A stretch of DNA of 64,000 nt. Source: Anoplolepis gracilipes (Eukaryota; Arthropoda; Insecta; Hymenoptera; Formicidae). The notes under the pieces are model-generated. The model was not told the origin of the DNA and searched no databases. It worked only from the letters and a program-made list of their open reading frames with translations. Within the stretch, counting starts at the first letter, position 1; each line of letters begins with the position of its first letter. Of this stretch, positions 44,815 to 57,314 are shown piece by piece. Location of the stretch: contig NC_132982.1 in NCBI RefSeq assembly GCF_047496725.1, forward strand, positions 3,999,501 through 4,063,500, in the 5' to 3' direction. Made by a program: the position numbers and the translations under genes.

Positions 44815-44852
44815 TCTCTCTCTCTCTCTCTCTCTTTCTCTCTTTCTCTCTC
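44815..44852. repeat. Imperfect (TC)n microsatellite
   Basis: TC units with TT interruptions in a pyrimidine-rich plus-strand block. Confidence 0.93.
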
Positions 44853-46072
44853 ACTTTCTCCCCCTTTGTCGCCAGGTGGTTCGGATCGTGTTTTATCTGC
44901 CTTTTTTTTTCCACGCTTTGCACTTTCCGCAATTCCCTGCAAATCCGCTCGATGTCACCGGCATGCGAGGGAGGAAGCGGACCCTTTGCGATCGTGTTAC
45001 ACGATACGGCGCAGCCAATAGCACTCTCGTCCGCTTCCGGCCAAACTATAATACACTCTATCTGCACACGCTCAACTTTCATTTCTCTCTTTTCCTGTAT
45101 TTTCATTTCCGCAAGTGCCGTAAAACATTCTTTCGTTTCAAACGGTTCAGTTTAATTTACCGTGACGTAACGCTATTCATTTACAAATGTGCAGATATGC
45201 AATATGTAAGATACTAATACGATATTACTAATACCATACACAAAATGCACATATTGCAACAATTCTCGTTTGATTCCAAATCCTCCAAAAGGAATTAACA
45301 ACTAGTTCAAGTGCGATCTAGAGATGTTATCAAAGTCTAGAAATGCCGGACGCAGCAGAGCTGGACTCTCGAGTGTCGAGTGGAGCAAATATTTCAGCGG
45401 CTGACTTATATACGACCGCCACTACTTAACTTTTCAACACAGCTCAAATCATCAAGTCAGCCCATTATAAAAGTAAATAAAATTTGAATTTAAATTTTGT
45501 AAGTTTAAATAGACATCGCAGAGATTGCAAATATTTTTTTCATTACGTTGATTACTTGCATATTTTATAAGCACATATATAATAATTAGATAATTATAAT
45601 AATTTTTCAAAGGCACAGTTTATCGTAAAATCGTGAATATATTCGGACAATGTTTATGCGACGGGCAAAAGAAAATGGCCGCGTATTCGTTTGCTTTAAC
45701 GCCCGCGTTGCCTTCTAATTAAACCGACCACCGAAAACGAGAAATTGCAAGCGAGCGGTTTTTTTACGGGGCCAATGTGCACGGCCGGTTGGCTGCCACA
45801 AGTTAGCGAGAGAAAAAAAATGGGAGATTGAGCCACGACTAATTAACTCCGATTGCATTAATTGAAGGGTTACGCAGATATCGTTTAGATCAATTTTGGC
45901 GATCAACAAATTGAATAAAACTTATAAAAAAACAAAAAAAAACTGATACCACTTTAAATTTGATAAAATATATAGAAAGAGCTCTATTAATCATGGATTT
46001 TTTTCTGGAAATATTTTCTTGTTTTAAATTTTGTGTATTGAAAATTAATATGTATATTATAAAGTCGAAAAA

Positions 46073-46103
<31 letters not shown>

Positions 46104-48589
46104 ATATAAATAAATGTGTGATTGAAAATAACTAAGCTCCTTTCTCAATTATTATACAACATATTTAATCTTTCTCGATACAGAATTATTGAAGAAAATA
46201 TGAAAATATTGTTTTCATTATACATATATGGTAAAGATCACTAAACTAAAAAACTGATAAACTAATTTTAAAATATCTTAAGTGCATGCTCTCAATAATT
46301 GAAACCTGACCTACAATTTGCTTTTTGTAGAATGCAATATAAGAGAAACCATTGAATTATTGACGAATTATCTTGCAAGTAATAATTATGGTAGAGACAA
46401 AAAAGCTTTCTTGAAAGCTTTGCAATGTATCTCTTGCAATCAAATCCCATGTTATCCTCTTAAAATCTCTTAGTTAATCCCAATAATCTGACATTGGACA
46501 TGGCCAAAGTGGCATCTCTTATATATTCCTTTTTTTTTAATTCTAAAATTCTATCTTTATATCCGCATGTAAAATTATAATAACATTACAAACGTTTAAA
46601 TATACACATAAATATAAAGATAACAAAAAATTATAATATATAATATAAATGTCGAAAGCATTAATATTATGTTCTCTTTTATAGAATTTAATATATTTTA
46701 TTTATTTTATAATTAGTTTATTATAATTATATTATTGTAGATTATCAGCTACGTCTGATGTAAAAATATCTAATAAATTTTATATTGTACATAATTCGAA
46801 CATGTTCGGATATTTTCATGTAATATAATAAAATATTTTATTTGCGTTTAATATAATGGAACAAAGTATAAGGTGTATTATCAATTTAATTGTATTATAT
46901 TAATTTTTTAATATTAATTTATTATTATATTAATTGTATTTTATATTTTATAACTTTACATATTATATTCTCTATTTTGAGATAAAATATCTGCAAAATT
47001 AAATATCATATGCTTTTAGAGTTATGCTCTTACGAATATTATAATAAAACTGTGTAAAAATTGTTTACAACGTCATGACGGAGCATCTCCTTGAACAAAA
47101 ATTGAAAAACTGAAAATATTTATCTTGCATTACTTTTATTTTTCGAACAATTGTCTTATACTCTTTTACTCTGAACAATCCTCTACATATCTTTCTGCCA
47201 TTGCTCTTCCGTTCACGGTCGCTGACGTAGATTGAAAAAGCACTTCTATTATAAATAATTTAAATGCATTGCTCGAGAGTAAAAAGCGCGGATAGCAAAC
47301 TTGTTGCCAGCAAAATTGATACGACGCGTTTCCACTCTTCTTGCGACACGAACGCCAGTCGCTGTGGTCAATACCTTTCCAAACATACGTGCGTGTGTGT
47401 ATATATATGCAATGCGGATTTTGTATATTTATTTATTTATCTGCCGGCTCAAGCGCATCTCTTCTCGTCTCGTTTCGCTTCGCCACATGTAAATTCATTC
47501 TGGAGACGAAAGCTTTCACAAATCTCGATTTCTCTTACAGATATGAATAAAAAAAGATTATTGCGAATGAATGTGAAAACTGATAAAGATGTATATATAT
47601 TTTCTCTTTTTCTGTTTAAGTCTCGTATAGCAATCGGACAAATCACGTCGTGATTTCGTAGCATATTTCATAGAAGCTGTCGCAAAAAGTTAACGATTCT
47701 ATCAAAGAGACACGGAATATGGAAACGAAGAAAGGATGAAAAACGAGAGGAAACGGGAAAAAATGGAGGTAATGAAAGATATAGAGCAACGAGAAGAAGA
47801 AAGGGAGAAGATAAGAGGAGTGTAACATACGAGTACACTACATCGTCGATCTGGTGTATGAAAGGAAACCCCTCTTTCCTGAATTCTCCCGAGTTCCTCC
47901 CGAAGAATCCTAATCTTCCTGGCACGGTACCGATGTAACGGACGTCGCATTTCTCGCTCGACAGACTCGGTCTCCTTTTCTTCGCTTGATACACGACGAA
48001 GGCAGTCGGATAAACGATTCCGCGGCATCGTCGGGGATCTACGGGATTACTATCCCGGAGCCTAATCAGCCAGATTGCCTGCAAGCTACTACCATCCTTA
48101 TCTCGACGGTACGCTTTTCCCCGATCTCTTTTTCTTTTTCTTCGCCTGATTCTGCGAGCAATGGGTCCCCATGAAAGACCAGCCCTTTTACCATCATCGA
48201 CAGGGGGTTTCGCTTCGCAAAAGAACACTTTTTCCTATACAAGATACGACCTGGTGCACGCGCGTACGGAAATCTTTGGCGAATTGCATGGAATTGGCTC
48301 TCCTTGCCCTCAAGAGACAGTCAAAAGAAGATGAGTCGCTCTTCATGCAACGTTAGAAATTGCGTCAAAAAATTAATAATTTCTATATAACGGTATTGTT
48401 AAAAACATTGCTATTGTTTGAAATATTAATAGGTAAAGTAATTGCAACAGAAAATAATAGACAGATAAATAGTGAAGATAAATAAATGCGTACGTAGAGA
48501 TTATTTTGAAATGATCAAAGCCCAATTAAATCGCCCTACAGCTTTTTTAATCATTGTTAATTATAAATTATTAATAAAAAAATTTGCAA

Positions 48590-48638
<49 letters not shown>

Positions 48639-48915
48639 CTATATATATATAACTTTTCGAATCTGTGTAATCAATCGTAAAGTGTAAATAACTTTTTTAA
48701 CCATGTGTCGTAAATCGTTAATAATAAAATCGGTAATACCTTGGAAAAAACATTCAAAGAAAAACAGAAGAGAATATTAATATTCATTATAATGTACGGG
48801 GTTACGTGAAAAAGTATCGCATTCTCTTTTCAGCATGATGAACAATCAGTAATTGAAAAATAATTAAGACACATGCAATAATAATAGTATATAGATTGTT
48901 AGATGTAACACTCAC
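44853..48915. other. Mixed then strongly AT-rich sequence
   Basis: Balanced to 45.2 kb, a small balanced patch at 45.64-45.9 kb, then 45.9-47.1 kb is very AT-rich with (AT)n at 46076-46098. From 47.2 to 48.35 kb composition is balanced, with purine-rich plus-strand sequence at 47.69-47.82 kb and a 186-codon minus-strand open frame (47668-48228) whose lower half is a Ser/Phe/Leu-rich complement of purine tracts. (TA)n follows at 48592-48651. No gene is firmly supported. Confidence 0.4.
48592..48651. repeat. (TA)n microsatellite
   Basis: About 28 TA units with two interruptions (ACATA, ACTAT). Confidence 0.95.
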
Positions 48916-48948
48916 CCGCGTTATTACTGGCGAAATTTAGATCCTTAC
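48916..48948 (-). other. Minus-strand AG|GT ratchet-like site with 33-nt mini-exon
   Basis: On the minus strand TTTGTTTCTTTTGTTATAG is followed directly by GTAAGG, so an acceptor with a good pyrimidine tract abuts a donor, the signature of recursive (ratchet) splice sites in long insect introns. Thirty-three bases further on GCGG|GTGAGT offers a second donor, which would define a mini-exon. One frame (K D L N F A S N N A) is open across it. It is the only such arrangement I found. It would require a minus-strand host transcript, for which other evidence is weak. Confidence 0.33.
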
Positions 48949-49699
48949 CTATAACAAAAGAAACAAACATTATTAGTATGCAGCAACATATGACAATTGT
49001 GTTGTGGATATTAATCTTATGTTAGAATATAAGTCAAGCTATGAGATGCTAAGATGGGATAATATTAAAATGATGAATCAAAGTATCAGTATAAATATAG
49101 CTCAACTTTCGATCAATAACATCAAAATTAATTTTATAAAGTTATCTTATAATTATTGCCAGGAATAATAAACAGCTGCTAATATTAACTATATTAAATT
49201 ATTTTAAGGTTAATAAAGTTGTTATTTTAAGATTCTAATCCGAGATTATACATGAATAATCTATTTTAGCGGAATTAGATTACGTGATTTAAATATTCGC
49301 AGTCAATGTTCACATTGTTTTCATCGGTATTGATTTCATTAATATGACAATACTCGACGGCATATTCTGCGAATAACTTCATTCATTTTCTACCAGGACA
49401 ACGCACGTAATCCGATTTAACGTCTCTTTCCGTTATACTTATCGGATTAAGCGTAGTTTCAGCGACTTCAGGTGTATACCGAAATGTTCGAATTTAGTTA
49501 GACACGCGATCCTTCTTGTGTTGGGCACATATTATTTCACGTAAACTAACGTGTAATCCGCGCGCGAGTAATCTATCCAAGCTCAAGTATGCAAATACAC
49601 GGATGTTTGCAGTTTGCGTACAGTTACATATGCTCCTCTATAGAATCAAAGACAGTATAAATAAGATGACAGACATAAGAATAAGAGATCTTTTGCGCA

Positions 49700-49708
<9 letters not shown>
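48949..49708. other. AT-rich non-coding sequence
   Basis: No gene, hairpin or mobile element recognised. Confidence 0.55.

Positions 49709-49770
<62 letters not shown>
49709..49770. repeat. (CT)31 microsatellite
   Basis: Pure CT tract, the longest in the window. Confidence 0.97.
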
Positions 49771-49773
<3 letters not shown>

Positions 49774-49947
49774 CAATTACTTATAAATCTCAGTTTGCAA
49801 AACGTAAAATATATACAGTTAATTTTGTTAAAATTGATACAAATAAGATAGAAGTGGCTGTAATTTTAATACGGGAAAGATTTAATTAGTATTTTTGTGT
49901 TAAACAAAAAATCACGAGTTCAGATGAATATATAGAAAATATATTTT

Positions 49948-49985
<38 letters not shown>

Positions 49986-50314
49986 TATAATATTGCTGTC
50001 ATAGATATTATGGCAAAAATGCGATAACGTAACGTCGCGAATTAAAATACGATTGGTATAATGCATGTGACTGGCCATAAAATTTCGAGAGAGAGGCAAC
50101 TCGATGCAATATTTACATGGTAATGGATCTTGGGAATACACGACGTTTTTCCCTCTTGCGATAAGGAATGCACCGTCGTCTGCAGCAGTCTGAGATTCGT
50201 AGATTTTCGCAGTGAATCTCAACTTGCTCCCCTCGACTCTCTCTCTCTCGAGTCAGTCGAAACGCACCGGAAGTCGTTTCTTGAGCATTCTAAGCTCCGC
50301 AGCATCCGACCACG

Positions 50315-50349
<35 letters not shown>

Positions 50350-51180
50350 GTCCGGTTGTTTTATTCATGCGAGAAGGAGAGATTTCGGTAATAATACACT
50401 TTTTGATAGCGACTTTCTTTATGGACGAAAGAGATATATATGCCGGGGAATGTTTCGAGATACACAATCTGAACGGGAAGGAAGTGAAAAATTCGCTAAA
50501 CGAAAAATATTTCGACATATTCGATAATGTGACCTCTTTCGAGAGAGTGTCGTCGTCAGAACTGTTCTTTTCCATATTACATAAATAGCGAGTCTTCGAA
50601 AAAGCTTACATTTGCCATTTATTCGCGTTGCCCGCTGACAAAAACACTAAATTCAAAAAGAACTATAGTAAATTTCTATGATGCTATTATAATTCCATTT
50701 GAATTACGCATAAAATTAGACTGTAATAAATATGTATGTGAATGATAAAATTAGCAATCTTGCGAGTAAGTTCCGATTGACTCGACATAGAAATCTTATT
50801 CTATCTTCTCTTCTTTTTTTTTATTTGGGTCAAAATTTGAATTATTTAGTTCACAGTCGTTTAAATGCACTTCTTTTATGCTCGTCCTCAAAATAGATCA
50901 GTCTCGATCCGTGTGTCGATCCACTTTCATCAAGAATAGACGTGTAATGCGGAGCGACCACTTGAGCGTGATCGATAGCGCCGGCGAGAAAAATAAAAGA
51001 GAACCACAATGCTTCTGTCTCCGGTCGGAACGATCCTCGGAGGACATCGACAAAGAGCGCTTCGGCCATCACGAAGATTACCGCGAGGATCCACCGGGCA
51101 GCAGCAGCCCGGGATGAGGCTGATTTATTTGTTGTCTAACGTTCTCGACGAGTCCCTCTACATTATTTACCTCCCCGCAG
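49771..51180. other. AT-rich to mixed sequence with ambiguous open frames
   Basis: (TA)n tracts at 49952-49980 and 50317-50346. At 50851-51115 the minus strand is open with a membrane-like peptide (WILAVIFVMAEALFV, EALWFSFIFLAGAI) and the plus strand is open too. Neither has convincing splice sites on both sides, so I do not call either. No other gene is seen. Confidence 0.35.
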
Positions 51181-51510
51181 CAGACGAGCGTGGAAGATAC
51201 AAAAGGTGGATTTCACATTCGATCGTGGGATCAATGGATCTCGCTTGTCGACGAAAGATTTACTGCCATCCTTCCGCCGCAACGAGGAAAGGGTCACCCT
51301 GTGAAGACACCTTTATCCACGCGACAATCCACCCATCAGCTTTCTCTTTGTCATCCAGATCAAGCATCCCATGTACGAAACAGACAGAAAAAAAAATGTA
51401 AATTGAGGGAAATTTATAGTCATATCTTACTGTCTGAAGAGGAAAAATTGTCGCCAATATTTTTTAGGCTATTGGATCCGACGAGAATGAAGCAGAAGAT
51501 ATTTTTCTAA
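51181..51510 (+). CDS. Candidate terminal coding exon
   Basis: The acceptor TACATTATTTACCTCCCCGCAG opens a phase-0 frame of 109 codons ending at TAA. The first part (for example GGFHIRSWDQWISLVDER) has balanced codon use. The second part is Lys/Arg-rich over AT-rich DNA. The sequence after the stop is strongly AT-rich with several AATAAA-like strings, as in a 3' UTR. The complement is also open in part on minus, which weakens the case. If the 52056-52143 exon is real, this would have to be an alternative end. No family recognised. Confidence 0.25.
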   Translation, partial: QTSVEDTKGGFHIRSWDQWISLVDERFTAILPPQRGKGHPVKTPLSTRQSTHQLSLCHPDQASHVRNRQKKKCKLREIYSHILLSEEEKLSPIFFRLLDPTRMKQKIFF

Positions 51511-52055
51511 TATTCGAGAGAAAAGTCACAAGCCGAAAGAAAGAGACAAGACTTGTACCTATTGATCTTTGATGAAATAATATACAATATAATAATATAA
51601 TAAATTATATAAATTATATAAAATATATAAATATATAAATAAATATAATAAATATAATAATGTAAATAATAATAAATATATAATTATATAAAATTGTGTA
51701 AATAATAAATGAAATGTACGAAAGAGCACTTGTCCGACCGCAAATATCTCGCTTTAGTCAAATAATAAAATATCTCGTAATCTCGCTTAATTATCTGTCA
51801 GGAGAAAATGATTCGAAAATGCAAGGACAAATCTAAAGGAGAAGAAATAGCATAGCAAAAGAAGCGCCGAATAGGTAAAAGAACACTGTTTGAAAGCGGA
51901 AGGGTGGTAGAATAGCGTAAACAGCACTTTGTATCGACGCATCTTTTCTTTTCACCCCTGGCTGTAACCCTCTCGACGGGCTTAAGTCCACTCTCCGACT
52001 TTCCTCACTGCTGGGAACTTTTTTTTTTTTCTTTATTTCGACCGCTTTCGATCAG
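51511..52055. other. Very AT-rich block then mixed sequence
   Basis: From 51580 to 51715 almost only A and T (ATAAATATAATAAATATAATAATG words). Then mixed sequence leading to the long pyrimidine tract before the next candidate exon. Confidence 0.55.
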
Positions 52056-52143
52056 CCTGAATCTGCCACTTAGCGCGATCGTCCCTCTGACGAGTGGGAC
52101 GCGCCAACCCTTCGGGGACGAATGGATTCTCTTCGTTGAACCA
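52056..52143 (+). CDS. Candidate internal coding exon, best splice pair in the right half
   Basis: A long pyrimidine tract (13 T's, then CTTTATTTCGACCGCTTTCGATCAG) forms the acceptor and ACCA|GTAAGT the donor. The 88-nt segment is GC-balanced and fully open in one frame, leaving one base before the first full codon: LNLPLSAIVPLTSGTRQPFG then DEWILFVEP, ending exactly in phase 0. The phase at its start fits frame A of the 15382-15518 candidate, which ends two bases into a codon, although that is a one-in-three coincidence. Both flanks are intron-like. The peptide is not recognisable as a known family. A conserved exon in related ants would confirm it. Confidence 0.42.
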
Positions 52144-52621
52144 GTAAGTAAAAGCAAGCCGGGTTTTAACGGTAAAAGAGAAAGCTGAGGGATAGAAAAA
52201 AAAGGATGGTCCCGGTGGGAGGTGAATTCGACTAGCGACGACAATAGGAAAAAAGAGTCAATTTCAAAAGTGGTTGCCACTGAAAGTAACGGAGAGAAGC
52301 CTAACGAGAATTACAATCGCGCGTGGTATTTTCGTGCTTGCGATAAAATAACGGTCTTTAAAGTAACTTTATAAAAAAAAAAGTTGAAGTTAATTTCCAA
52401 TTATCTCAAAAATTAATGAAGCTAATATTAGTATCCTGCAGATTCACTCTTATAATGCAACGTAAAACTAAATTTAATTGTAAAATTGTAAAAAAAAACG
52501 ACAAATAGACATATTCTAATATGCAAACCACGCTGCTGTGACTTTATTTTATCTCTAGAAAATAGCTGTATTAATAAAAAAAATAATATTATTACATTAT
52601 TATAATGCTTCTCTGTGTTTC

Positions 52622-52627
<6 letters not shown>

Positions 52628-52652
<25 letters not shown>
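52628..52652. repeat. Poly-T run (25)
   Basis: Twenty-five T's without a recognisable retroposon body. Confidence 0.95.
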
Positions 52653-53234
52653 GTTACTTTTTTTCATATTTGTTCTAATCACATCAAGTCCGGTATAATA
52701 TAAATTTTCTCGTTTCACGTGTGGTGAAATGTCAAGTCGAAATAAGAGAAGGTACAATTATGTCACTCCGTGTAACTGGAGATATATTTATCAGGTTCGT
52801 ATTTTCCGTGGATGTTCGCATAGCACCTGATGTCCCTCGGTCATCCGTGACCATATCCGTACATTTTCACGATGCGCATGAATGTACTATATGCATAAAG
52901 GAATCTGTGTAATACCGATAACGGTGCCATGAAAAATTAAATGTCCTTCGACGTCCATTGTTCTCGGGATTGGATGAGCCCTGGATTCTACTTTTCGTTG
53001 GCAATCGAATTTTAATCTCTTTGCAGAAACACAGAAGGCACATAATCCGCAGAGACGGAATACAGAATTTCATCCAAGATATTTCTCGTCGAATTTTCAA
53101 TGTTTAATGCGCTTCCGTTGACAACTTAAACTCGATTCGACAAATAATCTCACAGAGTCATTCGTTACTTTGTGATGTACATACAAAATGAGGATTCGTG
53201 AAAGAGATACCATTTGAAAGAAAAAAAATCAATA

Positions 53235-53252
53235 TTTTTTTTTTTTTTTTTT
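53235..53252. repeat. Poly-T run (18)
   Basis: Eighteen T's in AT-rich sequence. Confidence 0.93.
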
Positions 53253-54180
53253 GTATATTGAGTTTACGTCATTTTTTTATGTAGCTACGGCGCTCGCGTT
53301 TCACATGTGTTATCGTTGCAATCTCTCACGCGATCCGTCTCTGTACATTAAATAAATCAACTGCAACTCGCCATTTTAATGGATGTTCGCGAAACGAACG
53401 GGAATACGCACCCACAGCCGTCGTTGAGGGTAAGATAGTAATATCTAAAACCGCAATTTTCCTCCTCCGTCAAAACTCATTTAACCCTCGATGAAGGTTT
53501 ATAGCCGCGCAATTCTCGGGGAGGAGTCAGCACGTATATTCAACAGATCTTTATTGTCGGCAGGATTATATTCGACCATCGAGATAAATCACAGCTTGTA
53601 GCCAGCCGGTCTCTTAGATGCACGCGATTGGTCGGCGTTACCAAAGTGGAATAAATAGCATCGTACGCGAGATGAATATTAAGTCACAAGCATTTGTCTT
53701 CCATTCTTGAATAATATTAAAGTAGAAACTTGACGATGAAACATTCTCAGATATGGATTTTAAAATTTGAATCGCTCAATCGCTCGTGCTGACGTTTCGT
53801 GTGATTTTGTATGAATTTTAAAAGTGTTTGGTCACATGATTTGCTCCAAAGAAGACTTAATAATATCGTAATAATAATATATAGAAGAGAATTACAAAAT
53901 TGTAATAAAAAGAAGATAATATTATAGTTCCAGAAACTTAGACATTGCCAAAATAATAGAAAGAAAATCTCGTATCTTATTTATACTAGACTTTTTTACT
54001 CGTACAAAATGTAATGAAATTGTGAAGCAAGAATCATGTCGCAACTAAAGAGACTCGCGCGCGTGAATGATACGAATAAAGAAAAATATTTAGCAACTCA
54101 TTCTCCGATCGAGCACAAGATCAAACGCCTTCAAAGAAAGAACCCCTTTCGAAAGTTGGACACTCAAAAGTTACAGTGGA

Positions 54181-57044
54181 ATTCTCAGCGTCCCTTTAGG
54201 TGATCCTTGATGCAAACACTTCGATTCTACTTTCTCTCTCGCCTCTGCTCGCCTGCTACTCCAGCGGCGTGGAAAAGCGATACACGACTTTCTCACGCGC
54301 GTGCCATTGTCGCTTCCAAATGTTGTCGAGCAGACGACAGCCTTTTAGAGAATAAAAAAAAAAAAACGGCGACAAAAAAAAAGGGAGAGTGAGAAAGAGA
54401 AGAGAAGAGCTTTATCCTTCTTCGAAGCGACCATCGTTCGTGGGATATGGGCCGTAGAACAGATGGGTGTCTCGACACGGGAGGATAGGAAAAATGTATT
54501 TCCTCAAAAATTATTCTTCAGCTCCACACTCTTTTCTATCCCATCTATCCGTCCTCTCCCTCTTTCGACTCTGCGCGACGCCAGGACCATCCTTCCCGCC
54601 ACTCAGACGATCCCGCGCCTAAAGGACGATCCGTCCGCGCGCGAATCTTCCTTTTATCCGCCTCGATAAATCCTCCCGACCGCCGCGGCGGAGAGAAAAT
54701 TTTCGCAGCCATCGGATCAAGGGGGTAGAGCGCTGTGTACGCTGGAGGGAATGATATTTCATCTCAATCCCACGCGAAGTGAACTTCGCGAGAAAAATCC
54801 CGGAAGTTTTGTAATGTAACTGATGATCGATATTAACGGAATATCCGAATCTTCGAAGGGATAAAATACAACGCGGCGGCTTGTTAAAGAGATTCAGACA
54901 AATGTGACAGATAATTTGCTTTTGCAGTGATTCTTCACTGAAATAAATCGATAAAATTGCTTGCAACGAAAATTTTATTATGACAATCTGCTAATAAATA
55001 TCGTTATTGCTTGTATTTTCTTTGGATAAAATAAGGATCAATATTTCTGTCTACATCTGTATATCACAACATATCAAATGTCTAATTAATTAGAAATTAA
55101 TGTAATTGATTTGAAGAGTTAATGTATGAAAATCTAGCTTAAGCACTATATACACTAGCATTATAGAACGCTATATAGTTCTTAACTTGATTGACCTTTT
55201 TGTAATTATATTGTATTATGTCATATAAAATATTATCAATTTATTTATGGAATTAAAACGATTTAAAAATATAGTGCAGTACAATAATTGAAATTTTTGT
55301 ATTTTTCAATCTATTAAGTATTCATAAAGAGAAAGACCTAATTTTTAATTGCAAAATATATTACAAATTATTGTATTTGCGATAGAGAAAGTTTTGCATT
55401 ATAATGCGAAATATATTTTTGCCAAAATATCTTTTTTTTTTCTGCTCTTATTTAAAAATAGCGTGATATTACAAATTCACCTTTATTTCGAATTAGACGC
55501 TTCCATAATTCTTCATAACCGGAATCGGAAATAACTGATCATTTGTCGCTAGTGCTTGTTCTTCCATAATGTTGCACACGTAAGTTTCCACGTTATATAA
55601 CTTTTCAACGATTAAACATATACATAGTCGAAGGCTAACTTGAAGCTTAAGGAAACAGAAAATAATTCGAGTTATCGAGTTTCGAGTTACAGGGGTGCAA
55701 AAAAAAGTCGAGACGGAAATTTAATTTTTCGCTGTGTTATTCAAGACGCCAATTCAAAAAGCGTTACTAACTAACTAAGTGTTACTGTATAATAAAACTC
55801 GTTATTGTTTCACACATATTGTTCACACATTTAATTGTTTTAACAATCGGACAGAAAAAAAGGAGAATAAAGAGAAAGAAATCAAAATGATGCAGAATCT
55901 TTTTATTTCGAGAGGTTTTATTGATCAGACTTTGAAATATAGAGGTCAATTTATAACATTGATTTTTATGTCTCGATTTATCAAAGTGACGTAAAATAGC
56001 TGATAGGCTCAAAAAATACTTTGAATTAATCTCCTATTTCTCTTAGACCTCTCTTATAGAGGTTTTCTCTACGGAATTAATAAAAATTATAGAAATTTTC
56101 GAGTTAGCAAGGTTCGATCGTATATAAAACGTATAAATAACTATCAAACATATGTACAAATTATATTTAACATTTTAAATTTTATATAGTATGATATTTT
56201 AGTGTTGATAAAAGCATATATTGTTTGCATAGTAATTATGATTTTGAAAGGAGCGTGAGTTTGTTTAATTCTATGTACACGTACGTGTCGCGTTAGGCGA
56301 CTTGATTATTGTCTCTCTTGTATGTGGTGTCTTCCCCTTCCTACTGGCTTACCAACACAGTGTAGTCCGACATTTCCGTTGATTTAAAGCCCCTAATCTC
56401 GGGGTAGAAACAACCCCTGCAGCCGGTCGCGGACACCCGTAGAGGCACGCGGTACAACATCGTACTGTGAAACGGATCTGTACAGGCGCAAGAGGGAGAG
56501 AGAGTTGGGGAAACTCGACGGGGGTGGCAACGGAGGGTTCGAGCCAAATGGCTGACCGTCGTCTGAGCGTTTCGATTCAATTCTCACCACTAGTGAGAAT
56601 TTCTAGTTAAATAAATACCCAGTTAAACTTTCTCTAATTTGTAATAAAATATATTATACACTGTTAAAAAATAATAATTATAAACTGTAAATATATTATA
56701 CATTAAGTGTCTATTGTCAGTTATAATATTTCTCACAAATTTTGCCACCAACAAATCAAATCGAATGACATATAATTTTTTTTTAATAAACGTTATATAT
56801 TTTACCACAGTTATTATTTAAATAATTAATAATCTACAAAAGTAAGAGCTAAATAAAGTACATCTTAATTTTGACAAAATTATCTAAGAAAATTTCAAAA
56901 AAAGAAATTATTCTCAGCGCTCATATCTTCTTAAAAGAAATTCCGGTGATCTAGTGACTGTGATTCGCGATAATTTGACTCTCTCGATCGTCTTTAATCT
57001 TATCAGTTCTGAAGGATGACCTAGTACCACATGATAGTGTATGA
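54181..57044. other. GC-rich patch (54.2-54.75 kb) then AT-rich sequence
   Basis: The patch has overlapping short frames on both strands and ends in an 8-bp hairpin, CGCGAAGT/ACTTCGCG with a 2-base loop (54773-54790). At 55688 the string TTACAGGGGTGCAAAAAAAAG resembles a solo transposon end. A balanced patch at 56.28-56.6 kb holds nothing recognisable. The rest is AT-rich. Confidence 0.4.
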
Positions 57045-57314
57045 AACCACAAAGGAATACGAAGGTTCTGCGGGAGAAAAAGAAAAGTAACAGCGACAGA
57101 CCCTTTTTTTTCGCATTGGTCTGAAAATGGCCGTAGTAGAAAACTGGGAATTATTGAAGTGATATTGGAAACCGATAAGGACGTGGATGAGAATTGCCCG
57201 AAATGGACGTTATTAGATATGTGTTACGTGGTCGTACGTGCTAAGGATGAGTGGGACGAGACACAGTTATCGAGCGAGATTTTCGTTAGCACGATTTCGC
57301 GCGATATTCAATAA
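57045..57314 (+). CDS. Open coding-like block without a start codon at its left end
   Basis: Between in-frame stops this frame is open for 89 codons. The right 55 codons have a protein-like, non-repetitive sequence, for example GIIEVILETDKDVDENCPKW and DETQLSSEIFVSTISRDIQ, ending in TAA that overlaps an AATAAA string. Flanks are AT-rich. Possible acceptors lie at CAGCGACAG (ending 57099) and GGCCGTAG, after an interrupted pyrimidine tract, so it could be a last exon starting near 57100-57135, or a remnant of an old coding element. Its first ATG is about two thirds of the way in. No family recognised. Confidence 0.27.
   Translation, partial: NHKGIRRFCGRKRKVTATDPFFSHWSENGRSRKLGIIEVILETDKDVDENCPKWTLLDMCYVVVRAKDEWDETQLSSEIFVSTISRDIQ

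Larger units (their letters stand above)
52144..54180. other. Intron-like sequence
   Basis: T25 at 52628-52652 and T18 at 53235-53252 are long homopolymers. A 63-codon plus frame at 52721-52912 is protein-like in composition but lacks a donor or acceptor pair. No gene called. Confidence 0.45.

Noticed and set aside
44394..45217. 182- and 150-codon minus frames and 136-codon plus frame
   Set aside because: They are translations of the (TC)n tract and its flanks with Glu-Arg or Ser-Leu repeats.
55140..55190. ACTATATA...TATATAGT inverted repeat
   Set aside because: AT-only short arms, expected by chance in AT-rich DNA.
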